A program made the translations under genes and the position numbers. Of a stretch of 64,000 nt of DNA, positions 27,944-38,727 are shown one piece after another. The notes beneath the pieces were generated by a model. The model was not told the origin of the DNA. It ran no database searches and saw only the letters and a program-made list of their open reading frames with translations. Position 1 is the first letter of the stretch. Every line of letters begins with the position of its first letter. The DNA comes from Solimonas flava DSM 18980 (lineage in GTDB: Bacteria > Pseudomonadota > Gammaproteobacteria > Nevskiales > Nevskiaceae). The DNA lies in assembly GCF_000426685.1 (NCBI RefSeq), contig NZ_AUFV01000001.1, positions 547,957 through 611,956 on the forward strand, in the 5' to 3' direction.

Positions 27944-28860
27944 GGCGTACCCTCCGCGGTCGAGAACGGCAGCAGGAACTGCATGAAAGTCGTCGTCGCG
28001 TCGAAGTCCTGCGTGGTCTCGCCCAGCGACGGCGTGAAGTCGACCGCACCCGGCCAAGTGTGGCCGCCGCCCTCGACGGTGTAGAGCCGCACCGCCTCGC
28101 CGTGCGTGCAGCCGCGGTAGCGGTCGACGACGACCGTGGTGCCGTCGTCGACGAGATCGGGCAGCGTCTCGCGCAGCGGCACCGGCGCACAGCCGTTGGC
28201 GCCCGCCCAGAACGCCGCACTCTCGGGCGAGGACATCAGCGTCAGGTCGCCGTCGTAGGGGCCGACCGGGTCCTCGCGGCCGTTGACGAAAGCCAGCGCC
28301 GGCGCCGGCGCGGTCGCGCACTTGTCGGCCAGCGTGCGGATCATCTGGCCGCCGACCAGCGCCGCCGCGGCAATCCGGCCGGGGCGCTCGCAGACATAGC
28401 GCAGCGTCATCATCGCCCCGCCGGAATAGCCGCCCATGTAGAGGCGGTGCGCATCGAGACCGTAGTCGGCGACGGCCGCGTCGATGATGCGATCGAGGAA
28501 CAGCAGGTCGTTCGGCGTCGTCAGCGGCCCGAACAGCATCTTGTAGTTCCACAGGCCGGTGAAGGCCTCCGGCACGATGACCCAGGCGCCGTAGTCGCGC
28601 GCCAGCCGGCCGGCGCGCGTGAGGTCGGCCATGTCGTCGGCGCTGCCGTTGCGATACGGCAGCAGGAACAAGGCCGGCGGCGCCGTCGCCGGGGGCTGGC
28701 GCGGGCGCAGGTAGACGATGCTGCGGCTGACGCCCTGGTCGATGATCGTGCGGCGGAACACGACGACGTTCTCGTCCGGCGTCACCGCCGCACCGGCGAC
28801 GCCGGCGCCCAGCGCCAGCAGCACGCCGGCGCATCCGCACTTGGCTGCGATCGAGCGCAT
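27940..28860 (-). CDS. Secreted LpqC/PHB-depolymerase-like esterase
   Basis: A 306-residue exported alpha/beta hydrolase. A signal peptide (cleavage near GVAGAA) is followed by ALFLLPYRNGSADDM (oxyanion region), the nucleophile Ser146 in GGYSGGAMM, and the catalytic His in GGGHTWPGA. This is the poly(3-hydroxybutyrate) depolymerase/feruloyl-acetylxylan esterase family (LpqC, CE1-like). The substrate may be a plant polysaccharide ester or a short polyester. GGAGGAG stands in front of the ATG. Overlap with the repeat-protein gene suggests a functional pair. Confidence 0.88.
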   Translation of the reverse strand: MRSIAAKCGCAGVLLALGAGVAGAAVTPDENVVVFRRTIIDQGVSRSIVYLRPRQPPATAPPALFLLPYRNGSADDMADLTRAGRLARDYGAWVIVPEAFTGLWNYKMLFGPLTTPNDLLFLDRIIDAAVADYGLDAHRLYMGGYSGGAMMTLRYVCERPGRIAAAALVGGQMIRTLADKCATAPAPALAFVNGREDPVGPYDGDLTLMSSPESAAFWAGANGCAPVPLRETLPDLVDDGTTVVVDRYRGCTHGEAVRLYTVEGGGHTWPGAVDFTPSLGETTQDFDATTTFMQFLLPFSTAEGTP

Positions 28861-28964
28861 GTTCTCTCCTCCAGGCGCCTTGTGCGAGGAGGATAAGCAG
28901 CGCTGCGCCGCTACCCGTCAGGCATTCGCCCGGCCCGCTGTAGGCCGGTCGGCCGCTGCGGGGC

Positions 28965-29723
28965 TCAGGATTGCCGCTTCACCGCGAACGACGAGAACGC
29001 CTGGCATTCCGGCATCAGCGAGATCGTGTTGATATTGACGTGCGCCGGCCGTGTCGCGATCCAGTAGACGGTGTCGGCAATGTCCTCGGCCGTCAGCGGC
29101 TGGGTGCCGGCATAGACCGCCTTGGCCTTTTCGGCATCGCCGTGATAGCGCACCAGCGAGAACTCCGTCTCCGCCATGCCCGGCTCGATGTTGCTGACGC
29201 GCACGCCGCGACCGACGAGGTCGGCGCGCAGGTTCAGCGAGAACTGGCGGACGAAGGCCTTGGTGCCGCCGTAGACGTTGCCGCCCGGATACGGCCACTC
29301 GCCGGCCACCGAACCGAGGTTGATGACGTGGCCGCGGCCACGCTCGACCATGCCCGGCGTCAGCGCCCGCGTCACATAGAGCAGGCCCTTGATGTTGGTG
29401 TCGACCATCTGCTCCCAGTCGGCCATATCGGCCTGGTCGGCCGGTTTCAGGCCGAGCGCGAGGCCGGCGTTGTTGACCAGCACGTCGACGGCGGCGAACG
29501 GCGCCGGCAGGCCGGCAACCGCCGCCTCGACCGCGGCGTGGTCGCGCACGTCCAGCGTCAGCGGCAGCAGGCGTTCGCCGCACGCGGCGGCCAGTTCGGC
29601 GAGGCGCTCGGTGCGGCGGCCGGTGGCGATCACGCGGTGGCCCTCGTCGATGAAGCGGCGCGCGATGGCCGCGCCGAAACCGGACGAGGCGCCGGTCACG
29701 AAGACGTTCAATTCGGATTTCAT
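28965..29723 (-). CDS. ydfG: NADP-dependent 3-hydroxy acid dehydrogenase YdfG (SDR)
   Basis: A 252-residue classical short-chain dehydrogenase. TGASSGFG at residues 10-17 binds NADP; NNAG and the YGGTK catalytic pair (YxxxK) are present. It follows E. coli YdfG very closely (NNAGLALGLKPA, GGNVYGGTKAFVRQFSLNLR, RPAHVNINT). YdfG oxidises L-allo-threonine and L-serine and reduces malonic semialdehyde. It stands alone on the minus strand, divergent from the ParA-like gene. Confidence 0.93.
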   Translation of the reverse strand: MKSELNVFVTGASSGFGAAIARRFIDEGHRVIATGRRTERLAELAAACGERLLPLTLDVRDHAAVEAAVAGLPAPFAAVDVLVNNAGLALGLKPADQADMADWEQMVDTNIKGLLYVTRALTPGMVERGRGHVINLGSVAGEWPYPGGNVYGGTKAFVRQFSLNLRADLVGRGVRVSNIEPGMAETEFSLVRYHGDAEKAKAVYAGTQPLTAEDIADTVYWIATRPAHVNINTISLMPECQAFSSFAVKRQS

Positions 29724-29890
29724 GGTGATGGACGTGGCGGGGGCTATGGCCGGGCGGAGGCGCTGCGGCAGCGGCTGGCGATTCGGCCAGTCCGCGACGC
29801 CCGGGCTTGGGCTAGCATTCTGCCACTGTCGCGCCCGGCACGATCGATGCGAGATCCGGCACGGGGATGTCCGCGGGGAACGGAGCTTTC

Positions 29891-30658
29891 ATGAAACGCG
29901 TGGTTTTCAATCAGAAAGGCGGCGTCGGCAAGACCACGATCGTCTGCAATCTCGCCGCGATCGCTGCGGCCCACGGTCTGCGCACGCTGGTCATCGATCT
30001 CGATACCCAGGGCAACGCCACGCAATACCTGCTCGGCGCGCGCGCCGCGACGGTCGACCGCACGATCGCCGATTTCTTCGAATCGACACTGTCGTTCTCG
30101 CTGGCGCCGGCGCCGTTCGTGACCTACGTCACCAACACGCCGTTCGAGAACCTCGACATCGTCGCCGCCGATCCGCGCCTCGACGAGCTCGCCCTCAAGC
30201 TCGAAGCCAAGCAGAAGATCTACAAGCTGCGCGACGCGCTACGCAAGCTCAAAGGCTATGACGCCGTCTTCATCGACACGCCGCCGGCGCTGAACTTCTA
30301 CGCGCGCTCGGCGCTGATCGCCGCCGACAGCGTGCTGATCCCGTTCGACTGCGACGAGTTCGCGCGCCAGGCGCTCTACACCCTGCTCGACAACATCGAT
30401 GAAATCCGCGCCGACCACAACGAGGAACTGCGCGTCGAGGGTATCGTCGCCAACCAGTTCTCGGCACGCTCGAAGCTGCCGACGCGGCTGATCGACGAGC
30501 TGCGCGCCGAAGGCAAGCCGGTGCTCGAACAGACGCTGTCGTCCTCGATACGCGTCAAGGAATCGCACGAGCAGCACAAGCCGATGATCTACCTCGACCG
30601 CGGCCACCGCGTTACGCAGGAGTACGTCGCGCTTTACAATTCGCTGCATCGCGGCTGA
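29891..30658 (+). CDS. Solitary ParA/Soj-like P-loop ATPase
   Basis: A 255-residue ParA-type ATPase with deviant Walker A (QKGGVGKTT, residues 8-16), [11 protein letters not shown] and FIDTPPAL. No ParB gene and no parS-like repeats are next to it, so it is not a standard chromosome partition operon; such orphan ParA proteins position cell-surface or cytoplasmic machines. ATG 29891 with GGAG 5 nt upstream is preferred over ATG 29867. sthA follows 43 bp later on the same strand. Confidence 0.88.
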   Translation: MKRVVFNQKGGVGKTTIVCNLAAIAAAHGLRTLVIDLDTQGNATQYLLGARAATVDRTIADFFESTLSFSLAPAPFVTYVTNTPFENLDIVAADPRLDELALKLEAKQKIYKLRDALRKLKGYDAVFIDTPPALNFYARSALIAADSVLIPFDCDEFARQALYTLLDNIDEIRADHNEELRVEGIVANQFSARSKLPTRLIDELRAEGKPVLEQTLSSSIRVKESHEQHKPMIYLDRGHRVTQEYVALYNSLHRG

Positions 30659-30701
30659 CGTTCGGGGTGGACCGGCATCCGCGACCAGAACAGGACGCGA
30701 G

Positions 30702-32087
30702 ATGCACGCTTACGATGTGGTGGTGATCGGTTCCGGCCCTGCCGGCGAAGGCGCGGCGATGATGGCCGCGAAGAACCATCGGCGCGTCGCCCTGGTCGAG
30801 CGCCACCGCGAGGTCGGCGGCGGCTGCACGCACTGGGGCACGATCCCGAGCAAGGCCTTGCGCCAGGCCGTCACCCGATTGACCGCGATCCGCCGCGACC
30901 CGCTGCTGCGCGAGGTCGCCGCCGACCTGCGCGTCAGCTATCCGCAGCTGCTGCGCGCCAAGGACCAGGTGGTCGACGCCCAGGTTGCCAGCCGGGAACG
31001 CTTCTACGAGCGCAACAAGGTGCCGGTGTTCCGCGGCGACGCGCGCTTCGTCGACGCCAATACCCTATCGGTCGACCGCGAGGGCGCCGCCGTGACGCTG
31101 CGCGCCGATCACTTCGTGATCGCCACCGGCTCGCGGCCCTACCATCCACCGGAGCTGGATTTCACGCATCCGCGCATCCGCGACAGCGACAGCATCCTCA
31201 GCTATCCGGACCACCCGTTCTCGATCACGATCTACGGCGCCGGCGTGATCGGCTGCGAGTACGCGTCGATCTTCGTCAACCTCGGCGCCAAGGTCACGCT
31301 GGTCAATACCCAGGACCGCCTGCTGTCCTTCCTCGACGACGAAATCGCCGAGGCGCTCTCGTACCACCTGCGCGAGCAGGGCTGCATGATCCGCCACAAC
31401 GAGCAGTACGACCACGTCGAGGCGCGCGAGCACGACGTGCTGCTGCACCTGAAATCCGGCCGCAAGATCAAGTCCGACGTGCTGCTGTGGGCGAACGGCC
31501 GCACCGGCAATACCGACGGTCTCGGCATCGAGGCGCTCGGGATCCAGATCAACTCGCGCGGCCAGATCGCGGTCGACGCCCATTACCAGACGTCAGTGCC
31601 GAACATCTACGCGGTCGGCGACGTGATCGGCCCGCCGGCGCTGGCCAGCGCCGGCTACGTGCAGGGCCAGTTCGCGGTGCAGCACCTGATCGGCGGACTC
31701 GACGGTCCGCAGCGCCTCGACCTGATCCCGAGCGGCATCTACACGCTGCCGGAGATTTCGTCGGTCGGCCAGACCGAGCGCCAGCTGCGCGAGGCGAAGA
31801 TTCCGTACGAGGTCGGTTACGCGCAGTTCAAAAGCCTGGCCCGCGCGCAGATGACGCACGAGACCAGCGGCATGCTCAAGCTGCTGTTCCACACCGAGAC
31901 GCTGCAGGTGCTCGGCGTGCACTGCTTCGGCGACCGCGCCTCGGAGATCGTCCACATCGGCCAGACCGTGATGGCGAGCCGCGATCTCAACAACCTGCGC
32001 TATTTCATCGAAACCACGTTCAACTACCCGACGATGGCCGAGGCCTACCGCGTCGCCGCGCACAACGGCCTGAACCGGCTGGCCTGA
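30702..32087 (+). CDS. sthA: Soluble pyridine nucleotide transhydrogenase SthA
   Basis: A 461-residue flavoprotein that moves hydride between NADPH and NAD+. It has the FAD motif [15 protein letters not shown] at residues 10-24, the family sequence [16 protein letters not shown] (one cysteine instead of the disulfide of related reductases), the NAD motif [15 protein letters not shown] and the second FAD motif [11 protein letters not shown] soluble enzyme balancing NADPH. It lies just downstream of the ParA-like gene. Confidence 0.97.
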   Translation: MHAYDVVVIGSGPAGEGAAMMAAKNHRRVALVERHREVGGGCTHWGTIPSKALRQAVTRLTAIRRDPLLREVAADLRVSYPQLLRAKDQVVDAQVASRERFYERNKVPVFRGDARFVDANTLSVDREGAAVTLRADHFVIATGSRPYHPPELDFTHPRIRDSDSILSYPDHPFSITIYGAGVIGCEYASIFVNLGAKVTLVNTQDRLLSFLDDEIAEALSYHLREQGCMIRHNEQYDHVEAREHDVLLHLKSGRKIKSDVLLWANGRTGNTDGLGIEALGIQINSRGQIAVDAHYQTSVPNIYAVGDVIGPPALASAGYVQGQFAVQHLIGGLDGPQRLDLIPSGIYTLPEISSVGQTERQLREAKIPYEVGYAQFKSLARAQMTHETSGMLKLLFHTETLQVLGVHCFGDRASEIVHIGQTVMASRDLNNLRYFIETTFNYPTMAEAYRVAAHNGLNRLA

Positions 32088-32198
32088 ATCGCCTGCGGCA
32101 GCACCGCGCCGCCGGCACGCGCGGGCAACGCGGCGAACGCAGCGGGCGCCGGGGGAATGCGGCCGCGGGGTCGTGCCGGCACAGGCCGGCGGCGGCGC

Positions 32199-33313
32199 TC
32201 AGGTCGTCAGGTCGTCGAAGAACTTCTTGGCCTTGCCCAGCCAGCTCGACGTTTCCGGATGGTGCTTGGCGCCTTCCTTATCGAGCGTCTCGCCGAACTG
32301 GCGGAGCAGTTCCTTCTGCTGCTTGTTGAGACGCACCGGCGTCTCGACGAAAACCGTGCAGTAAAGATCGCCCGGGCCAGCGGTGCGCACCGAACGCACG
32401 CCGCGGCCACGCAGCCGGAACTGCTTGCCGCTCTGCGAGCCCTCCGGCACGTCGATCTCGATCTTGCCTTCCAGCGTCGGTACTTCGAGCGTGCCGCCGA
32501 GCGCGGCGGTGACGACCGAGATCGGCATCGAGCAATGCAGATCGTTGCCGTCGCGCTCGAAGATCTCGTGCGGCTTGACGTTGATCTGCACATAGAGATC
32601 GCCACTCGGCGCGCCGGCTTCGCCGGGCTCGCCCTCGCCGGACAGCCTGATGCGGTCGCCGGTATCGACGCCCGGGGGAATCTTGACCTCCAGCGTTTTC
32701 TCGCGGCGCAGCTTGCCGGCGCCACGGCAGCTCTTGCACGGATCGGTGACCGTGGTGCCGCGACCGCGGCAGTTCGGGCAGGTCTGCTGCAGCACGAAGA
32801 AGCCCTGCTGCACGCGCACCTGACCGGAGCCCCGGCAGGTCGTGCAGGTCGGCGGCTTCTTGCCGTCGGCGGTACCGTGGCCGTGGCAGGCCTCGCATTC
32901 GTCCCAGCTCGGAATGCGGATATTCTCGGTCGAGCCGAACACCGCCTGTTCGAGCGTCAGCTCCATCATGTAGCGCAGGTCCGCGCCGCGACGCGGACCG
33001 CCGCGCCCGCCGCCGCCGCCACCGAAGATGTCGGCGAATACATCGCCGAAGATATCGGCGAAGCCGCCGGCGCCGCCGCCACCACCGCCGCGGCTCAGGC
33101 CTTCATGACCGTACTGATCGTAGATCGCGCGCTTCTTCTCGTCCGAGAGGATTTCGTAAGCCTCGCTGATCTCCTTGAACTGCTCTTCGGCCGACTTGTC
33201 GCCCGGATTGCGGTCCGGATGGTACTTCATCGCCAACTTGCGATAGGCCTTCTTGAGCCCATCCTCGCTCACGGTCTTTTCGACCATGAGCACTTCGTAG
33301 TAGTCGCGCTTGC

Positions 33314-33317
<4 letters not shown>
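32199..33317 (-). CDS. dnaJ: Chaperone DnaJ
   Basis: The Hsp40 co-chaperone of DnaK, 372 residues. The J domain has HPD at 33-35; then the Gly/Phe-rich linker (about 70-110), four zinc-binding repeats ([32 protein letters not shown]) and two C-terminal beta domains. The ATG at 33317 gives the normal [10 protein letters not shown] start and overlaps the stop of the TMEM175-like gene (ATGA). Normally dnaJ follows dnaK directly; here a channel gene and a terminator stand between. Confidence 0.98.
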
Positions 33318-33889
<572 letters not shown>

Positions 33890-33910
33890 CGCGGTTCCCA
33901 GCAGGCCCCT

Positions 33911-33944
33911 TAAAGAAGAGCGCCCGGCTCGACGCCGGGCGCTC
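33911..33944 (-). terminator. Terminator between dnaK and the TMEM175-dnaJ genes
   Basis: A perfect 11-bp stem (33918-33928 with 33934-33944, arms GAGCGCCCGGC/GCCGGGCGCTC) is followed on the minus strand by TTCTTT. It stands 17 bp after the dnaK stop. It would reduce read-through into the TMEM175-dnaJ pair. Confidence 0.8.
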
Positions 33945-33961
33945 GCGGTACTGCGTGCCGC

Positions 33962-35896
<1,935 letters not shown>

Positions 35897-35932
35897 GGGT
35901 GACTCCGAAATTGGTTTCGTTCCTGCCGCCTA

Positions 35933-35959
35933 ACTGAAGGCTGGATGCAGGGTTTCAAG
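35933..35959 (-). promoter_or_regulatory. Possible sigma-32 promoter for dnaK
   Basis: The minus strand carries a perfect CTTGAAA (35953-35959), a 12-bp spacer and CCTTCAGT (35933-35940) in place of CCCCATNT, about 37 bp before dnaK. The -35 is convincing, the -10 poor. Confidence 0.4.
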
Positions 35960-35997
35960 GGGTTTTCGCGCGATTTTTCCGCTTTTTCGCGTTTTCT

Positions 35998-36522
35998 TCA
36001 GTCAGGTGCGCGCGCCACGACCACCATCGCCGGACGCAGCAGGCGCTCGTGCAGGCGGTAACCCTTCTGCATCACGTTCAGCACGTGGTTGGCCGGCACC
36101 TCGGCGCTCGGCACCATCGACATCGCCTGATGGAAATCCGGGTTGAAAGGCTGGCCCTGCGGGTCGATCTGCTTGACGCCGTTCTTCTCGAGCACGCTCA
36201 TCAGCTGCCGGTAGGTCAGCTGCATGCCCTCGCCCATCGCCCGTGCCGGACCTTCGGCAACCTCGGCGGCCCTCAGTCCCAGTTCAAGACTGTCGGCGAC
36301 GGCGAGCAGCTCGCCGAGCAGCTTCTCGGCGGCGTACTTGAGATTGTTGGAGGCATCGCGCTCGAGGCGGCGGCGGGTGTTTTCGAGGTCCGCGGCAGCA
36401 CGCAGCTGCGCGTCCTTGGCGGCGGCGGCACGGGCCTCGGCCTCATCGAGGCGGGCACGCAGCGCCTCCAGCTCGTTCTGGCCGCCGGCGCCGGCGGCCG
36501 CCTGCTCGGGAGTATCCGTCAT
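35998..36522 (-). CDS. grpE: Nucleotide exchange factor GrpE
   Basis: A 174-residue GrpE, the exchange factor that releases ADP from DnaK. A long N-terminal coiled coil (ELEALRARLDEAEARAAAAK) leads to the beta-wing head with FNPDFHQAMSMVPS and VLNVMQKGYRLHERLLRPAMV. It lies between hrcA and dnaK, as in many proteobacteria. Confidence 0.97.
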   Translation of the reverse strand: MTDTPEQAAAGAGGQNELEALRARLDEAEARAAAAKDAQLRAAADLENTRRRLERDASNNLKYAAEKLLGELLAVADSLELGLRAAEVAEGPARAMGEGMQLTYRQLMSVLEKNGVKQIDPQGQPFNPDFHQAMSMVPSAEVPANHVLNVMQKGYRLHERLLRPAMVVVARAPD

Positions 36523-36659
36523 ATCGCTGTTCGGTCTGTCTGGTCGTCAGGAAGTAAGGCGGGCGCGCAGGGCGCCGGCCGCGGAAAGAGGGGCGCATGA
36601 TAGCCAGCCGAACGGCCAGCATCTAGCAAAGCCGAACGCCCCGGCCGTTATCTGCGGCC

Positions 36660-37697
36660 TCAGCCCTCGCCTTTCAAGCCGGCGGACAGCAGTCGCGCCG
36701 TCTCGCGCACGATCGGAATGATGCGGTGGTAAGCCATGCGCGTCGGCCCGATCACGCCGAGCGTACCGGCGATCTTGCCGTCGACGTAGTACGGCGCGGT
36801 CACCACGCTGCATTCGTCGAGCACGCGATAGCCGGACTCGTCGCCGATGAACAATTGCACGCGGTCGGCGTTGAGGCACTGATCGAACAGGTTGAGCAGA
36901 TCGCGCTTGGTGTCGAAGGCCTCGAACAGTCCGCGCAGGCGCTGCACGTCGGCCAGCTCCTGAAAACCCATCAGGTTCGGCCGCCCGGCGACGATGTAAT
37001 CGCCGCCGCTCTGCGGACGCAGCGCCTGTTCGGCCATGGTCGCCGCCTCGCGCAGGAGCAGATTGACATGCGCCTGCGCGTCGGCGGCTTCCTCGACCAG
37101 GGCCTGACGCAGGCTGACGAGGTCGCGGCCAGCGAAATGTTCGTTGAGCAGGTTGGCGTAGCGCTCCAGCTCGTCGGCGCCGTACGGACGCTCCGTGTAG
37201 ATGATGCGGTTCTGCACTTCGTGCTGGTTGACGACCAGGATCGTCAGCACGCGATTGCCGGACAGCGGCAGGAACTCGATGCGCCGCAGCACCGCCAGAT
37301 TGCGCCGCGGCACGGTGACGACGCCGGCCATCCGCGACATCTCGGACAGCAGGTTCGAAGCCGCCTGCACCAGATCGGCCGGCGAGCGATCGCGCGGCAG
37401 CAGCTCGCTGGCGATCAGCTCCTTCTCGCCGCTGCTGAGCGATTCCGGCGACAGCAGCGCATCGACGAAATAGCGATAGCCGCGTGTGGTCGGGATGCGC
37501 CCGGCCGAGGTGTGCGGCGAGGCGACGAAGCCCAGCTCGTCGAGGTCGGCCATCACGTTGCGAATCGTCGCCGACGACAGGCCCAGGCCCGCCATTCGCG
37601 ACAGGGTGCGCGAGCCGACCGGCTGCCCATCGCGGATGTAGCGCTCGACGAGCAACTTGAGGAGCTCGGCGGCGCGATCGTCTAGGGCTTTTGACAT
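36660..37697 (-). CDS. hrcA: Heat-inducible transcription repressor HrcA
   Basis: A 345-residue HrcA. The winged-helix domain is N-terminal (LLVERYIRDGQPVGSRTLSR, SSATIRNVMADLDELG), followed by the GAF-like and insert domains (NRVLTILVVNQHEVQNRI, GTLGVIGPTRMAY). HrcA usually represses heat-shock genes by binding CIRCE, but no CIRCE element was seen in front of hrcA, grpE or dnaK here. The start lies only 7 bp from the -10 of a sigma-32-like promoter. Confidence 0.96.
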   Translation of the reverse strand: MSKALDDRAAELLKLLVERYIRDGQPVGSRTLSRMAGLGLSSATIRNVMADLDELGFVASPHTSAGRIPTTRGYRYFVDALLSPESLSSGEKELIASELLPRDRSPADLVQAASNLLSEMSRMAGVVTVPRRNLAVLRRIEFLPLSGNRVLTILVVNQHEVQNRIIYTERPYGADELERYANLLNEHFAGRDLVSLRQALVEEAADAQAHVNLLLREAATMAEQALRPQSGGDYIVAGRPNLMGFQELADVQRLRGLFEAFDTKRDLLNLFDQCLNADRVQLFIGDESGYRVLDECSVVTAPYYVDGKIAGTLGVIGPTRMAYHRIIPIVRETARLLSAGLKGEG

Positions 37698-37704
37698 GTC
37701 ATAA

Positions 37705-37732
37705 AAATGGGGTTTTTCCGGCGCATTTTCAA
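37705..37732 (-). promoter_or_regulatory. Sigma-32 heat-shock promoter of the hrcA operon
   Basis: On the minus strand TTGAAA (37727-37732), a 14-bp spacer and CCCCATTT (37705-37712) fit the sigma-32 consensus (CTTGAAA, CCCCATNT). Transcription would begin within a base or two of the hrcA ATG at 37697, giving a leaderless or nearly leaderless mRNA. Confidence 0.8.
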
Positions 37733-37808
37733 TAGCCTGAAGGACGATTTCCGATGGCGGCGGGGGTCATTCATGCTAACGTCCGCGGCAAATTTCCGGT
37801 TCTTCTCC

Positions 37809-38717
37809 ATGCACCCCTTCGAGATCGTCGGCGTCATCGGCAAGCGGCGCGACCCGCAGGTCATTCCGACGCTGCGCCAGCTGATCGAGGTCCTGCGCGC
37901 GCACGGCCGTCGTATCCGCCTCGACGAGCTGACGCTGCCGGGCCTCGAGCTGCCTGCAGACGTCGAGCGCCTGCCGCGCCACGAGCTGGTGCGCTGCGAT
38001 CTGGTCATCGTCGTCGGCGGCGACGGCACCCTGCTGTCGGCGGCGCGCGACCTCGCCCCGGCCGGCGTGCCGCTGCTCGGCATCAATCAGGGGCGCGTCG
38101 GCTTCATGGTCGACGTGCAGCCCGGCGAGATGCAGGAGGCGCTCGCGGCGATCTTCGCCGGCGACTACCTGCGCGAACAGCGGCTGCTGCTGCAGACGCG
38201 GCTGATCCGTGATCAGGGGCGCGGCGCGGCGCGGCTGGCCGTCAACGACGTCGTCATCCGCAATCAGGCGGCGATCCGCATGCTGGAGTTCGAGACCTGG
38301 CTCGACGGCGAGTTCATCTCCCAGCACCGCGCCGACGGCTTCATCGTCGCCAGCCCGACCGGCTCGACCGCGTACGCGCTGTCCGGCGGCGGACCAGTCG
38401 TGCACCCCGGCCTCGACGCGCTGACGCTGGTGCCGATCTGCCCGCACACGCTGTCGGACCGTCCGATCGTCGTCAGCAGCCGGCAGACGGTCCGGATCAC
38501 CCTGCGCGGCGATCCGGACACCGTGGCGATGTACACCTGCGACGGCCAGACCGCCGAGACGCTGCGCGCCGGCGAATCGTTCGAGGTGCGCGAAGCGGAT
38601 TTCCGCCTCACGCTCGTGCATCCGAAGAACTATTCGTACTTCAACATCCTGCGCAACAAGCTGCATTGGGGACGCGGCCCAGCCGCCGGCGGCGAACTGC
38701 GAAACAACATTAAATAA
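37809..38717 (+). CDS. nadK: NAD kinase
   Basis: NadK phosphorylates NAD to NADP with ATP. The 302-residue protein contains the GGDGT motif at residues 70-74 (VVGGDGTLLSAAR), LGINQGRVGFMVDV, and the conserved SPTGSTAYALSGGGPVV. Upstream in-frame ATGs (37773, 37707) exist, but MHPFEIVGVIGKRRDP matches the family start. It diverges from hrcA and is 10 bp before recN. Confidence 0.96.
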   Translation: MHPFEIVGVIGKRRDPQVIPTLRQLIEVLRAHGRRIRLDELTLPGLELPADVERLPRHELVRCDLVIVVGGDGTLLSAARDLAPAGVPLLGINQGRVGFMVDVQPGEMQEALAAIFAGDYLREQRLLLQTRLIRDQGRGAARLAVNDVVIRNQAAIRMLEFETWLDGEFISQHRADGFIVASPTGSTAYALSGGGPVVHPGLDALTLVPICPHTLSDRPIVVSSRQTVRITLRGDPDTVAMYTCDGQTAETLRAGESFEVREADFRLTLVHPKNYSYFNILRNKLHWGRGPAAGGELRNNIK

Positions 38718-38727
38718 GCACGTCAAG

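Noticed and set aside
26765..28840. A single 691-codon protein joining esterase and repeat regions
   Set aside because: Its first part is the wrong frame of the esterase gene. The ATG at 27943 with a signal peptide and the overlapping esterase frame explain the region.
35897..37760. CIRCE operator before hrcA, grpE or dnaK
   Set aside because: No TTAGCACTC/GAGTGCTAA inverted repeat could be found by eye; the sigma-32-like boxes explain regulation better.
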